DNA of 58,730 nt, taken from the NCBI RefSeq assembly GCF_000281045.1, contig NW_008246082.1, forward strand, positions 727,645 to 786,374, in the 5' to 3' direction. The stretch's first letter is position 1. Each line of letters begins with the position of its first letter. The translations under genes and the position numbers were made by a program. This stretch comes from Saprolegnia diclina VS20. Taxonomy: Eukaryota > Oomycota > Saprolegniomycetes > Saprolegniales > Saprolegniaceae. Positions 33,801 through 44,576 of this stretch are shown piece by piece. Below the pieces are notes generated by a model that worked only from the letters and a program-made list of their open reading frames with translations, searched no databases and was not told the DNA's origin.

Positions 33801-35686
33801 CCAACGAAGACGTGATGCGGTCGATGCCGTGGCATTTTGTGCGCGAGGACGCCAAGCGGGCGCGCGAGCGACAGGACATCGTCGCCGAGATCGTTGCCAA
33901 GCTCGACATGACGCCAGACGAGCGCGAGCGCGCGGCCTCGGAGCGTCGGCAGGTAGCGTTTCCGTCCGAGAAGGTCAACCCACTGCTCCAGACGATGCTC
34001 TTTTCACCGCAGCAGAAAATGAAGAAGAAAAAAGATGATTCGAGTCGGCAAGGCACCTTGCACCGCCAAAAGTCCCAGCGCAAGCGGCTGCAGACGCCGG
34101 ACCAAGTCAAGGCCATTGCTCGGTCTCCCGATCATTTTGCATTTTAGACTCAAAGGACTTGTCTAGGCACTCGAGCTTGTTGCAGGTGGGTCCGCTGATC
34201 CACCACGCGCGACCAGTGGCACCGACAGCCGCGGAGGAAGAAGAGAACGAGCACGACGACTCGCCCCATCGATGGAGCCTCGCGGCGCCCGTGCCAGAGA
34301 CGCCAGTGCCTACGGCACCCACGCTAACGGAGCGACTCCTGCGCCTCGAGCAGCAAGAGCGACTCGTCTCCAAGACCGACGCGGTGTACGTTAACTTGGT
34401 GCAAATGCAGCACGACAAGCAGCGTAAAATGTCGGCGGTCAAGCGCAACCTCATGCGCAATGTCGACATCGAGCTCTCTCCGTTCGTGGCGGCAAATCTT
34501 GGCCCTGACAAGCCGGCGCCGCAGCGACGACCCAACACTGCGCCGCTGCCCCGCGTGGTGACGCCGCTCAAGCGCACGCCGGCCTCGCTTACAGTGCTAC
34601 CAGCGTCACACAATGACCGGCTTCGGCGGCTCACGACAATGCGCACGTCGTCGTCGGCCGCTGTCCTAGCCCTGCTCGCCCAAGAAGAGGCCAAGGACGC
34701 GACCGCCACGCTCGGGAAGCTCACGCGCATCAACGACATCATTTCAACAGCGTCGTCGTACATAGCCCCCGATGCAAAAGCACCGTCGTCGCATTCACCG
34801 ATGGCGTTCTCAACCGACGAGCAAGCCGTGTTGCGATCGCACGCGGTGGCCACCCAGGAGCGGTATATATATTTCAGAGAGGCATAACGTTGACTTGCGT
34901 TGCTCTAGATACGAGGCAACGATGCGCGTCGACGGCAAAGATCTAGCGACGCAGCTCAAGCAGGCGCGCTTGCAGCAGACAAAGCTCGAGAAGGAAAAGC
35001 GCATGCAGCGCTACATGGCGCAAAAGCAGCGCGACGCGCACGCCAAGATCGGCGAGGCGCTGCGGCACACGTCGGTGCTTTTTGCGAGCGCGCCGACGAC
35101 CGACGTTCTCGCCGAAGCCGCCAAGCAGCGCCGCTTTGGCATCTACTCGACGAAAGAGGTCATGGTCATCATCCGCCTTTTCTGGGCACTCGACTCGGAC
35201 AACTCGGGCAATGTCACCGAGATGGAGCTCAATGGCTGTCGCGGCTTCTTCGAAAGCATGGGCTACACGGACATGGCGACGATCTTCCAAACCATTGACG
35301 CCGACGCGTCCGGACACGTGACGCTCGCCGAGCTCTTCAAGATCTGCTTTGCGTATGCTACGTCGGCCGAGATCCACGAGATGGTCATGCTCGAGCGCCT
35401 CGGTCGCGCGCCGACCATCTTCACCGAGGACAAGTCGCTCACGCACGAGCAGATCGCCGAGCTGCGCGAGATTTTTACTGTCTTTGACCGCGATCGCAGT
35501 GGCACCGTGTCGTTCGCCGAGGTTCTCGACGCTCTTCAGTACCGGCACGACGACGACGACACGGGCAGCACGCTCGCCGACCTCGCCAAGCTCTACGAGG
35601 CTGCTGACAACGACGGCAATAAGGAGCTGAGCTTCGACGAGTTTGTGCAGCTGCTGCAAGAGCTCTATCGCGACAAGCCAAAATAG
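30820..35686 (+). CDS. EF-hand / WD40 / EF-hand protein (WDR49/WDY-like), probably one long gene
   Basis: The start at 30820 is tentative and an in-frame ATG at 30895 is as likely. An N-terminal EF-hand (DVNGDGTLEFNE) is followed by many WD40 blades (VSCDLKRYIYLWDIQD, VGHTHGVRQMVFSP, VTADITGLFKIWNIH, VVATDDGAVEVYN, VTGDDEGRVAVWDLS, LISCAFDARMYVWDWRG), as in WDR49 and the fly WDY protein. Short introns (about 31-55 nt) join the exons. Near 34131 an intron of 44 nt skips the TAG at 34145 and leads into ARHSSLLQVGPLIHH, and a 46-nt intron near 34863 reaches the last part: a coiled coil and four EF-hands, including DSDNSGNVTEME, DADASGHVTLAE and DRDRSGTVSFAE. If the 44-nt intron is not used, there are two genes. 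The second would then lack a nearby ATG. A ciliary calcium-sensing role is inferred from relatives. Confidence 0.75.
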
Positions 35687-35721
35687 CGTAGAGTATTGCC
35701 ATATTAGTGTCGTCAAGGAGC

Positions 35722-36843
35722 CTACGAAAGGGGCACGACGTCGATCGGGTGCACCATGAGGCCGTGCGACGGCGCGCATGTAAAGTACGTGTGGCCTTTC
35801 AGCGTTCCGTCGTTCTTGCCAAGCGGCTCGTCGAGGACGACGCCGACGAGGTCGCCCTTGGCGTAGTGCACCGGTCCCACGTACGCGACACGGCCTTGGA
35901 GCTTGCCGAACACAAGGACGCGCTCGTCTAACGTCAGGGTCGGGTACGATGACGGCTTGCATGGCGCGGGCGCCGGAGGTGGCATGGTGGGAGCTGCCGC
36001 CGGGGCGCTGGGCACTTTGGAGGTGGCCCGTGCAACGCGCACGGCTCCCTTCCGTCGCGCTGAGTCATATACGGCATGAGGAATCACAGCCAACAGCAAA
36101 TTGTTTGTACGTGGCATGCCGACACGTAGCCCGCGCTTCTTGCTGCCCCGTGCGCTACAATGCCCATAAGATCGGAGTCTGGCAGCGGCGAGGAGGAGAC
36201 GCACTGTGGCATCTTCATGTCCATAAAAGCCATCGACTGCATGAAGCTTGCAAGGTCGCCGACTAGCCAAGGGTTGATGAGAACATTTGGTATCTCGTTG
36301 CTCCGCTACGATCGTCAAAGTCGTCCCCCATGCCGTCAAACATGGACCCGTCCATGCCCATGGAAGCCATGAATTCGAGCTCTTCGTCGTCCCTAGCAGC
36401 AATCATCGTCAATGCCAGTGCAAGAGCGATGAACGCACAGCTCGCTAGGGTCAATGCCGCCGAAGAACATGTCTTCAAAGTTGAATTCAGGCTGGCGTCG
36501 CCGGCGTCCGCCCTTCTTTCCCCGGCCCATGCTGCCAAACATCATGTCGAACATGTGGAACATCTCCTCGACGTTGATGTCCATGCCAAAGCCACCATCA
36601 CCATGAAGCTCGTCTTGGTTGGACTTGGGGTCCGAGATGCGCTTGTACGCCGCGCTAATGGCCTGGAACTTGGCCGTCGTGTCTTCGCCCTGGTTCTTGT
36701 CCGGGTGGAACTTGAGCGCCAGCTTCTTGTAGGCTTGGCGCACGTCGTCCGGCGAGGCAGACGTCTCGAGGCCGAGCGTCCTACGCAGCGTGAGTGGCGC
36801 CGGCGCAGGCGCGGCTGTACCGGTACGCATCAGCGAGCTTCAT
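35722..36843 (-). CDS. J-domain protein fused to a CAP-Gly domain
   Basis: ATG 36843 gives MKLADAYRTLGLE after removal of a 40-nt intron (36781-36820). The J-domain follows: SPDDVRQAYKKLALKFHPDK, with the HPD that stimulates Hsp70. Next come a Gly/Phe/acid region and FEDMFFGGIDPSELD, then MASMGMDGSMFDGMGDDFDD. Four further introns of about 45-51 nt keep the frame through a basic stretch (KKRGLRVGMP, then RRKGAVRVA) into a complete CAP-Gly domain ending at the TAG 35722: LVFGKLQGRVAYVGPVHYA, GVVLDEPLGKNDGT, LKGHTYFTCAPSHGLMV. GKNDG is the motif that binds EEY/F tails of tubulin and end-binding proteins. The fusion would bring Hsp70 activity to microtubules (inference). The alternative is two adjacent genes, with the CAP-Gly part starting at MPPPAPAP. 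Confidence 0.72.
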
Positions 36844-37090
36844 GGCGGAAATCTGGAAATGGAACCTTGGAATCTTCCATGCCGCGTTGCGATTGGTCAA
36901 AAGATTTCGACGTTCTTGTTCCATTGATTGGGTAGAATAATGCCAATCAAGGCCCTGGATTGGCTAAAATGCTTTTACTTTCCTCGAAAGGCGGATACCA
37001 TTCGCCGCTTCAGTGTTATTTTGACCAATAATTAGCGAGAACAATGCCAGCAGCCCGATTCCAGGGCGGTCGCAGCGCCAAAATTGCGTT

Positions 37091-37190
37091 GGGAAATGAA
37101 ATCGCCCTATCGGGGCACAGGGGTAGCTGGCACTTTCGAGAGCATAATTCACCAAACCGCGTTGCCGTGTGAACAGTACTGCACGACTAC
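37091..37190. repeat. Diverged direct repeat, left copy
   Basis: The segment starting AAATCGCCCTA, with GGTAGC and CACTTTCGAG further in and TACTAG near its end, recurs in the same order at 39112-39202. The two copies are perhaps three-quarters identical and flank the Helitron remnant. No terminal dinucleotides typical of LTRs are evident. Confidence 0.5.
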
Positions 37191-37349
37191 TAGCATGTCA
37201 AATTATTAAATGTGGTATATGCCATATGTAGCCACAGTTTGCCACATATAATCACACTCGACCAGTTCCAGATCGATCGGATCGCCAAACATCGCCGAAA
37301 AAATTAGGGTCCGGGGGAGTGGGCTGGTAGGAACGATGAAATCATATGG

Positions 37350-38966
37350 ATTATGCCATGTTGTCGGCGACTTTGGCCTTCACGTCGTCGACGGTCACGT
37401 CCATCGTCGTACGGGGTGCTCGGAACCGCTCGAAGCCAGATGATGACAATGGGCATGCAGCAGCGTTCCAATTCTGGATGAGCGCGTGGCGAATCACATC
37501 CAAAGCCTCGAACTCGGGCGGTGCCCCCGTGAGAAAGTAGCTCGCAAGGCCGAATCGCAGCCGTAGAGCCGCAATCTTTGACCGAGTTGCGGACCGCTCG
37601 AAGAGACTGAAAGGCACAGCGGAGCCCACCATGCTCAAAATGCGCGACACCCGTGCGTTGATCTTCTTTGCCTGTGAGCTGTGCGGATTGTCCCAAATGA
37701 GTTGTTGTCGAAATTTGGGCGAGTTCGCAAGCTTGCCGAGTTCCTCCAGCTGCTTCATGGAAGTTGCACCAATGCGCGCCGTCTGGCGCACGCAGGCGTG
37801 TCGTTCAAGCTGGTTGAACGCCGTGGCAATGAAGAGAGGATCGTCGAAGCGGCCGTCGTAAAAGCGGAAGAAGTGACGCAGTAGCGCTGGATTCATGCTT
37901 CCTTTTGGAGCTCCTATAGTATAGAGCAGCATGAACGCATTGTTGTTGGATGCATTGTGCCATACCTTTGCCGAGCATAAACAAATGGGGGAAAACACAT
38001 GCCACAAGCGCGTCGTTTAAGCATCACTCGCAAATCGGATCGTCGCCGCTCGTGACGACAGCCACCAACGGGTCGCTAGTGCTGCCTGGAGCTTGGTTAT
38101 CAACGTCCGTGCTACCAATGTGCGGCGACCGGAGGACATCGACTTGATCGTCGCTTGTATTGACGTGCCCGTATTGGTCGTCATCAGACGCGCGCTCGGT
38201 CACTAGCCCAGCGACAGCCTCAAGCGCGTTGATGATTTCGTCGTCGTCGTCGGCGACATCCGGCCCATCGCAAACCTCGTCGTTGTCGATGGTGTCGTCT
38301 GGGCACACAATGTCGCAGAATGCATCAAGGTACGCATAGACTGTCTTGTTGACGGCAGACACTTGGGCGAGGACAGCCGAGTATTCGAGACTTGGAACCG
38401 ATGCGATCCGGTCATATGCAGTGGCCGGTTGCGTGGTGCGTGCAACGAGAGTGCCTCGTTGCACGAGGCACATGCAGCGATGCGCCCGGATCCGGCATCT
38501 CGCTGGCGTCTCCTGACAGCGTGCAGCGTCTGCCTAACCAACTGCATCCCCAACAGCTCGCAAGATGCGTTCGCAAACTGCGTGACCACCGGGGCCGTTA
38601 AGTGACTCGTCGTGGCACACATGAGCGTCGGGTTGCCCGAGCAGAAGTGAAAGGCTGCGATCGCTAGTTTTTGGGTACTTGGTTAAGTTTTGCGACGCTG
38701 CGATCTTCTAGCCGCACGACCTTTTCTCCGTGCGTCTCGGTGGCCTTCTCGACGGCGCGCGCAGTGGTTTTGCTAAGGCGCTGCTTTTCCAGCCGAGCTG
38801 CTTTCTCTTCGTGCGTCTCGGTGGCCTTCTCGTCGGCGCGCGCCTTGCGCTTGCGCTCATTCGATTCTCGCATGTTGCTTAAATGTCTAGCTACGGCTGC
38901 ACGGTCGGTCAATGCACACATCATGGCGCCGGCCCACCGGCCCCCAGCCTGGCGCCGGCCTGTCAA
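37350..38966 (-). mobile_element. Helitron-type Rep/helicase gene remnant (N-terminal part)
   Basis: The minus strand carries, from 38966 down, two RxxEKATETHEEKAARLExQR-like charged repeats typical of the N-terminal region of Helitron proteins. Then comes MCATTSHLTAPVVTQFANAS near 38620, TAYDRIASVPSLEYSAVLAQ near 38410, and an acidic linker. Last is the Helitron_like_N domain: DGRFDDPLFIATAFNQLERH, ILSMVGSAVPFSLFERSATR, LRLRFGLASYFLTGAPPEFE. Frames change several times, and the helicase and Rep HUH motifs are not found, so the copy is truncated and dead. The family call rests on these motif strings and is fairly strong for the last domain. Confidence 0.72.
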
Positions 38967-39042
38967 AACGCATCAATGAATTGTTGCGAGCTGTCCAATC
39001 ATTTTACGCAAGCAACAACATTTTAACCAATCCAAATTGGGA

Positions 39043-39064
39043 CAAACAAACAAACAAACAAACA
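39043..39064. repeat. (CAAA)n microsatellite
   Basis: About five tandem CAAA units lie just before the right-hand direct repeat. Confidence 0.8.
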
Positions 39065-39111
39065 GGCAAATAATCCCTGGTGGGCTGGGTAACCAGGAGG
39101 TTCCTACCAGT

Positions 39112-39202
39112 ATAAAATCGCCCTACTTTGACACAGCGGTAGCCAACACTTTCGAGGACATAATGCACCATGTCGCGTTCCCATGTGAGCCGTATTACTA
39201 GT
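39112..39202. repeat. Diverged direct repeat, right copy
   Basis: Partner of 37091-37190: AAATCGCCCTA, GCGGTAGCC, CACTTTCGAGGACATAATGC, then CATGTCGCGTTCCCATGTGA. The pair brackets the Helitron remnant, which suggests either an older element into which it inserted or flanking duplication. Confidence 0.5.
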
Positions 39203-39466
39203 TTCGCAACAGACTAAATTCACCTCACTTTAATATCCCGTGCCGAAAAGCACTGCTTGTACCCTGAATACGAAGAGAGGTGGCTGGTGGCTCTAAGCAC
39301 ATGCAATACGCCTTATAGAGTCATAGTTGCGGTCCAAGCACTGCCGCGCGCACTGGGCCGATTGTGCTTCTGACATTGGCAGGAGTAAAGTTGCGTGTTT
39401 GCATCCCACGCCGCCGCTCGTACACACATTCTGGCTCCCTCGCATGACGTTCCGCTGCCGGTGAGG

Positions 39467-40009
39467 TCAATGGGCTGCAAGACAAGCCCGACGAGCACGC
39501 GTGGCAGTAGCCAAGATAGTCTTCCGGGTATCATCCGGATGTCTAAACTTGCGGCGATCGGCTCTTCCTGCTTCAGCAGGTTCTATGCTTTTCTCTTCTC
39601 GATACATCGGCATCTTCCTGTCATTTTGCTCCATCCAACCCCAAGAGGCGCGGTGGACGCACCAAGCGCACCTCTCCACGGCTGCTTGCCGCGACTTGAC
39701 CGTCGACGAGCAGCCAAAAGCAATGTGTGCTTCGCCTACCCGAACGTCTTTCTTCCCGACACATGCCCCAGAGCGACCCATGTATATGGTAGTATGGAGC
39801 GTTGCGATATCTTTGCCGACCGCCAAAGTACCAGGAGCAAACGGTCGACGGTCAATATGGATCGAACCTATCTGTGGCTCGTTGGTTTGGTTTGAAAACA
39901 CAATAGAAACGGTTTTGCGACGGGTCAAAAATGACGGCGGCCAAGACGCACATGCTCCGAACGCGTTATCCGGCACCCACTCTCTTCCATTCGGCCTTTG
40001 CGCCAACAA
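39467..40009 (-). CDS. Hypothetical protein, 180 residues
   Basis: An intronless ATG-to-stop frame whose composition looks protein-like (VPDNAFGACASWPPSFL, KTVSIVFSNQTNEPQIG), with no domain that I recognise. It lies between the Helitron remnant and DIM1, so it may be transposon-derived. No expression signal can be seen. Confidence 0.3.
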   Translation of the reverse strand: MLAQRPNGREWVPDNAFGACASWPPSFLTRRKTVSIVFSNQTNEPQIGSIHIDRRPFAPGTLAVGKDIATLHTTIYMGRSGACVGKKDVRVGEAHIAFGCSSTVKSRQAAVERCAWCVHRASWGWMEQNDRKMPMYREEKSIEPAEAGRADRRKFRHPDDTRKTILATATRARRACLAAH

Positions 40010-40169
40010 CTTGTGTCAGCAGAGGTCGCTTCGCGACTTCGCGCTCGGAGGCATCAGAAACACAAAGCAGAGGCTTGCAACAAGGCAATTACAGAGTATT
40101 AAAAAGGTGGCGCCCAATCCAGTGGCTTAGCAGAAATGAACGTGGCGCGAGTTGAAGGCGTTGAGCAAG

Positions 40170-41165
<996 letters not shown>

Positions 41166-41235
41166 CTAGAGAGCACGACCGATCGAGTGATCACCCAAAG
41201 ACCGCCACGTTGAGCCAGTCGAGACCCTCACCAAC

Positions 41236-41335
41236 NNNNNNNNNNNNNNNNNNNNNNNNNNNNNNNNNNNNNNNNNNNNNNNNNNNNNNNNNNNNNNNNN
41301 NNNNNNNNNNNNNNNNNNNNNNNNNNNNNNNNNNN
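41236..41335. other. Assembly gap, 100 N
   Basis: A 100-N scaffold join between the error-rich DIM1 end and the second copy of the 1,019-bp block. Confidence 1.
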
Positions 41336-42354
41336 CTTACCGTGCTTGTAGATGCGCCATCAAGATCATCCAGCCCATCGGACGCTCGACGGCGACCTCG
41401 ACCACGGTTTGCAGGGACTCATGCGGCGAGCGTAGGCACAAGTCTTGGGCAGTGTTGTTTGTTGCAAAGCGATCAACACGGGCGCGCAAAGGAGATCTCG
41501 AAGGACTCGTATTCGTCCCGCCAAACCGACGCTAACCTCTGCCTCGCGTGCGTGTTTCCTCCTCCTCACAGTAATGAGATTCTCATGTCTTTCTATAGAC
41601 AGAAAATATGGACACGAGCTCGTCGTCATCATGGACCTGCTCTTCGATCGTTCTAGGGTGTTCTCTGTCCTCGGCTAAAACTCCGCGGCGCAACGCAGCG
41701 AGCCGATCCAGGTGCGTCCATGCTGCCATCAACGTGATGGAGCTAACATCGCGTGCAGATGCGGTGCTCGGTTCTCAAAGACGACGGGTGAAAGTACCCG
41801 CTTGTCTCGAGCAAAGGCACCTTGCAGCACGACGAGATCGTTTGCTTGTTGCCGCGACCGTCGACGCCGGCAAAACGCGTGGCCGCTCATCGTCCTACTA
41901 CCGAACTAGCGGCTCTTCCTCCCACCACACTACTTGATTATCTCCTGGATTAGGCGATCGCCGTCAAGCTGCTGGCCAAGCCCATCATGTTTGATCGCGT
42001 CAAGGCCGAGGACAAGTGCCAGACGACCACATTTCTCCAGGGCGGTGTGTCCCGCCTTGTGCGCAACTGGCTTGGGCCTCGTCCATCCAACGCATGCGTC
42101 TTCGACATGGGCTTGGACGCTTGCACACGATGGGCTGGATGTTGGAGCTATTCGCGTCCGACACCGAGCGCAAATACGAGCGATATTCCGTGGCGTGAAG
42201 TTGTGACAAGGGGCAGAGCGCATGCACGCAAAAGTGGATTCATGCTATCCTGTTTTGGTGCATGCTTCCAGTTTATTATACGCTTCTGATGTGTGTTATT
42301 TTGCATATTGGTCGGTTGCCAAGCAGTACGATGGGGGACTTACATGAGCAACGG
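41336..42354. repeat. 1,019-bp block, copy 2, starting at a gap
   Basis: Begins at the first base after the gap and matches 27082-28100 base for base except for seven substitutions: three in the first 120 bp and four near 42164-42199. Here the sequence continues past the point where copy 1 is cut. Confidence 0.9.
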
Positions 42355-43700
42355 TGAAGGAGTTCGTGCAGCCGGAGACGGCGCTCTGGATGCTTCGCGA
42401 CTCATGGCGCTCGTCCATTCGGTTTGCCACTTGCTGCTGCCGATAAGGTTGCCGACGCGCTCGCGGCACAAGTCGATCCGATGCATGGCTCAACAGTCGA
42501 GGTCCATGGTACGCTTGTCTCGACAAATCTCGTCCAGGTATTGTCGTGGGCTCACGGTTGCCGCAAAAAAGTACGTCGGCCGCACGTCACTCACCAATCA
42601 AGCACGTATGTGGCAAGCCGTGCGCAAGCCGCGGGTGTTGTGCCGTCGGGGTTGGAAGACCACCGACACGAGCTTCTGCGCTTGAGGAGGATGCACCACT
42701 CTTCAAAGGCAAAACAAAGTCTGAATTCGATGAGCTTTTACAAGCTACTGCTGGGCCAATACATTGGAGCAGCGCCCATTGGCCAGTCTGGCGTCCAATC
42801 AGCGGACGGCCAGAGCTTGGCCCAATGGTAGACTGCCACGAGGTCCCAACAGCGGGCTCATGCAACGTTGATGTAGGCGTGGCGCAGCTTTAGAATCCGT
42901 GACGAGCCACCGATGCGGCCATAGGGCGGAGCCCTGGCCAAATTTTTCGACGGCCTCTCGCGCGTCGGCCACGCGACGGGCTCCGAGATGCGCTTGCACA
43001 AGTTCCCAAGACCTGCGACGACGTTGGGAGCGACGCCACTATATCTATAATCCTTCAGCTTACAATCGTAGACCATCGTGTTAAATTACTAGGGGTATGA
43101 ATGCTTTCGGCAGCGGGGTTCGGCAATCACGGTGCTGACGGGCAATGCGTCTATCCAAGCCTCGCTCGTGTCGCTCTTTGGGGCGGTCGTCGGCCGGCAA
43201 ACAGCGTACGCCGACGCAGGCAAGTAGGCCAATGCCGCCTATTACAACGGCGTGCCCAAGCCCGAGCGCGCGCGGACCCTCGCCCGCGCCAACGTCGTGC
43301 ACGAGGCGATCGACGCCGACGTGCGCGAATATGTTTTGTATGCGACCGAGACGCGCCTCGGCTCCAGCCGCTGGCACATCGTCGCCGACGCTTTTGTGAG
43401 CACGTACAGTGCGGCCACGCGCCTCTGCGTCGAGCGCAACGTCGGGCGCAAGCGAGGCGACCGGATCAGTGTGCGCCGTTGGTGCAGCCCCCGGTGTCGA
43501 TAGAGCTGTCGAAAGTGGTGGTGTCGATAGGAGTCCGTGTCGATGGTTGTGGGCCACTGATTGGAATCTTGAACATGACCCATCGTGCAATCCGTCGTAG
43601 CGCGTCGACGCTGCCTCGTCAGTCGTCATCATCCAATGAGGGCGGTTTATTTTTCCGGACACTCTGGCTATCTTTTTAAAATTCGAGCGCCGTGGAGCCA
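42355..43700. other. Probable unrecognised gene(s), not resolved
   Basis: Protein-like stretches occur on the plus strand: PLAAADKVADALAAQVDPM near 42430, and ITVLTGNASIQASLVSLFGA near 43123 followed, after a stop, by RARTLARANVVHEAIDADVR and GSSRWHIVADAFVSTYSA near 43320-43400. I could not join them into a gene or assign a family. A 228-codon antisense frame (43081-43767) looks like a shadow of them. Confidence 0.35.
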
Positions 43701-43711
43701 ACATACGGAAA

Positions 43712-43738
43712 CGGTGGCAGTAGATTCTACTGCCACCG
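43712..43738. repeat. 27-bp perfect palindrome, copy 1
   Basis: CGGTGGCAGTAGA and TCTACTGCCACCG pair perfectly around one base. An almost identical palindrome lies 75 bp downstream. Confidence 0.85.
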
Positions 43739-43786
43739 AATTTGGCGTGTCGCAAAATCAATGACAAAGGAGCCTGAAGGCAAAAA

Positions 43787-43813
43787 CGGTGGCAGTAGAT
43801 TCTACTGTCACCG
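43787..43813. repeat. 27-bp palindrome, copy 2
   Basis: Same sequence as 43712-43738 with a single G-to-A-type change in the right arm (CTGTCACC for CTGCCACC), giving one G-T mismatch in the stem. Both copies are preceded by AA and point the same way. Confidence 0.85.
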
Positions 43814-44073
43814 TCGGTTTATACTTGAAAATTGTATAAATTTCCTTAATATAGGGGATGTATGGAACCTCCAATAGGGTTAAGAACTGCACTACGGTAT
43901 CTCAGACCATTTGCAGAGTGCGTTCAAGCCCTACTGATGTCTGCTTGATGCTCACTTCGTGGCATGTCGATGCATTGTGTCATAACTCGCTGGTCAACGA
44001 GACGAGCAGACTCTACCATCGCGGCCACACCGCCCTCGTCGACGAGGCAAGCATTCGAGAAATCAGAAAGTGG

Positions 44074-44145
44074 TGCTCTCTCCGGGACTTGAACCCGGAT
44101 CTACCTGGTGGTAAACCAGTGTCTAAACCGCTAGACTAAAAGAAG
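44074..44145 (-). tRNA. tRNA-like gene, copy 1 (possible Val, anticodon TAC)
   Basis: On the minus strand a T-arm CCGGG-TTCAAGT-CCCGG (B box GGTTCAAGTCC), a D-arm GTCT...AGAC with AGCGG (A box) and an anticodon stem CTGG/CCAG around loop TTTACCA are all present. The anticodon read from that loop is TAC. The acceptor stem (CTTCTTT against AGAGAGC) pairs with two wobbles and one mismatch, and position 37 is C, both unusual. There is no TTTT terminator just downstream. It is either a divergent tRNA or a tRNA-derived repeat. Confidence 0.55.
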
Positions 44146-44391
44146 TCGACAAGAACACCCCTTCTTGACTGCCTCCCCAATCTCGACGCTCCAGACGCGC
44201 ACTCCTGGCTCAGAGAGTGGGTGGGAGTAGTGAGTGAGGAGAAGAGAGAGTGTCATCTCAAGAAGCCATCTGCCGTCTGACCGCGCCCGTGTAACAGAGG
44301 AGAGTGTACTACTGAGTATGAGAGTGAGGAAGAATATGGGATACGCGCATGAGAAATGCGTATATTGGGCTCATAACCAATCAGAAAGTGG

Positions 44392-44463
44392 TGCTCTCTC
44401 CGGGACTTGAACCCGGATCTACCTGGTGGTAAACCAGTGTCTAAACCGCTAGACTAAAAGAAG
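44392..44463 (-). tRNA. tRNA-like gene, copy 2, identical to copy 1
   Basis: Identical to 44074-44145, 318 bp away, with the identity extending over a 107-bp unit (44064-44170 and 44382-44488) that includes about 10 bp of 3' and 25 bp of 5' flank. The perfect flank identity indicates a recent duplication or gene conversion. The same anticodon uncertainty applies. Confidence 0.55.
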
Positions 44464-44576
44464 TCGACAAGAACACCCCTTCTTGACTCGAGATAGCATA
44501 CACTTGATATATTGATTCCAACTTGATTTTGCTGGATGCTCGCGTATTTCGACTGTCTGCTTGTGTTGCGTGTTGC

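Noticed and set aside
34145..34147. TAG as the end of the WD40 gene
   Set aside because: Provisionally rejected because a 44-nt intron removes it with correct phase and the following frame has no nearby ATG. It remains the main alternative.
43081..43767. 228-codon minus-strand frame
   Set aside because: Runs through the palindrome and opposite protein-like plus-strand stretches. Composition looks antisense.
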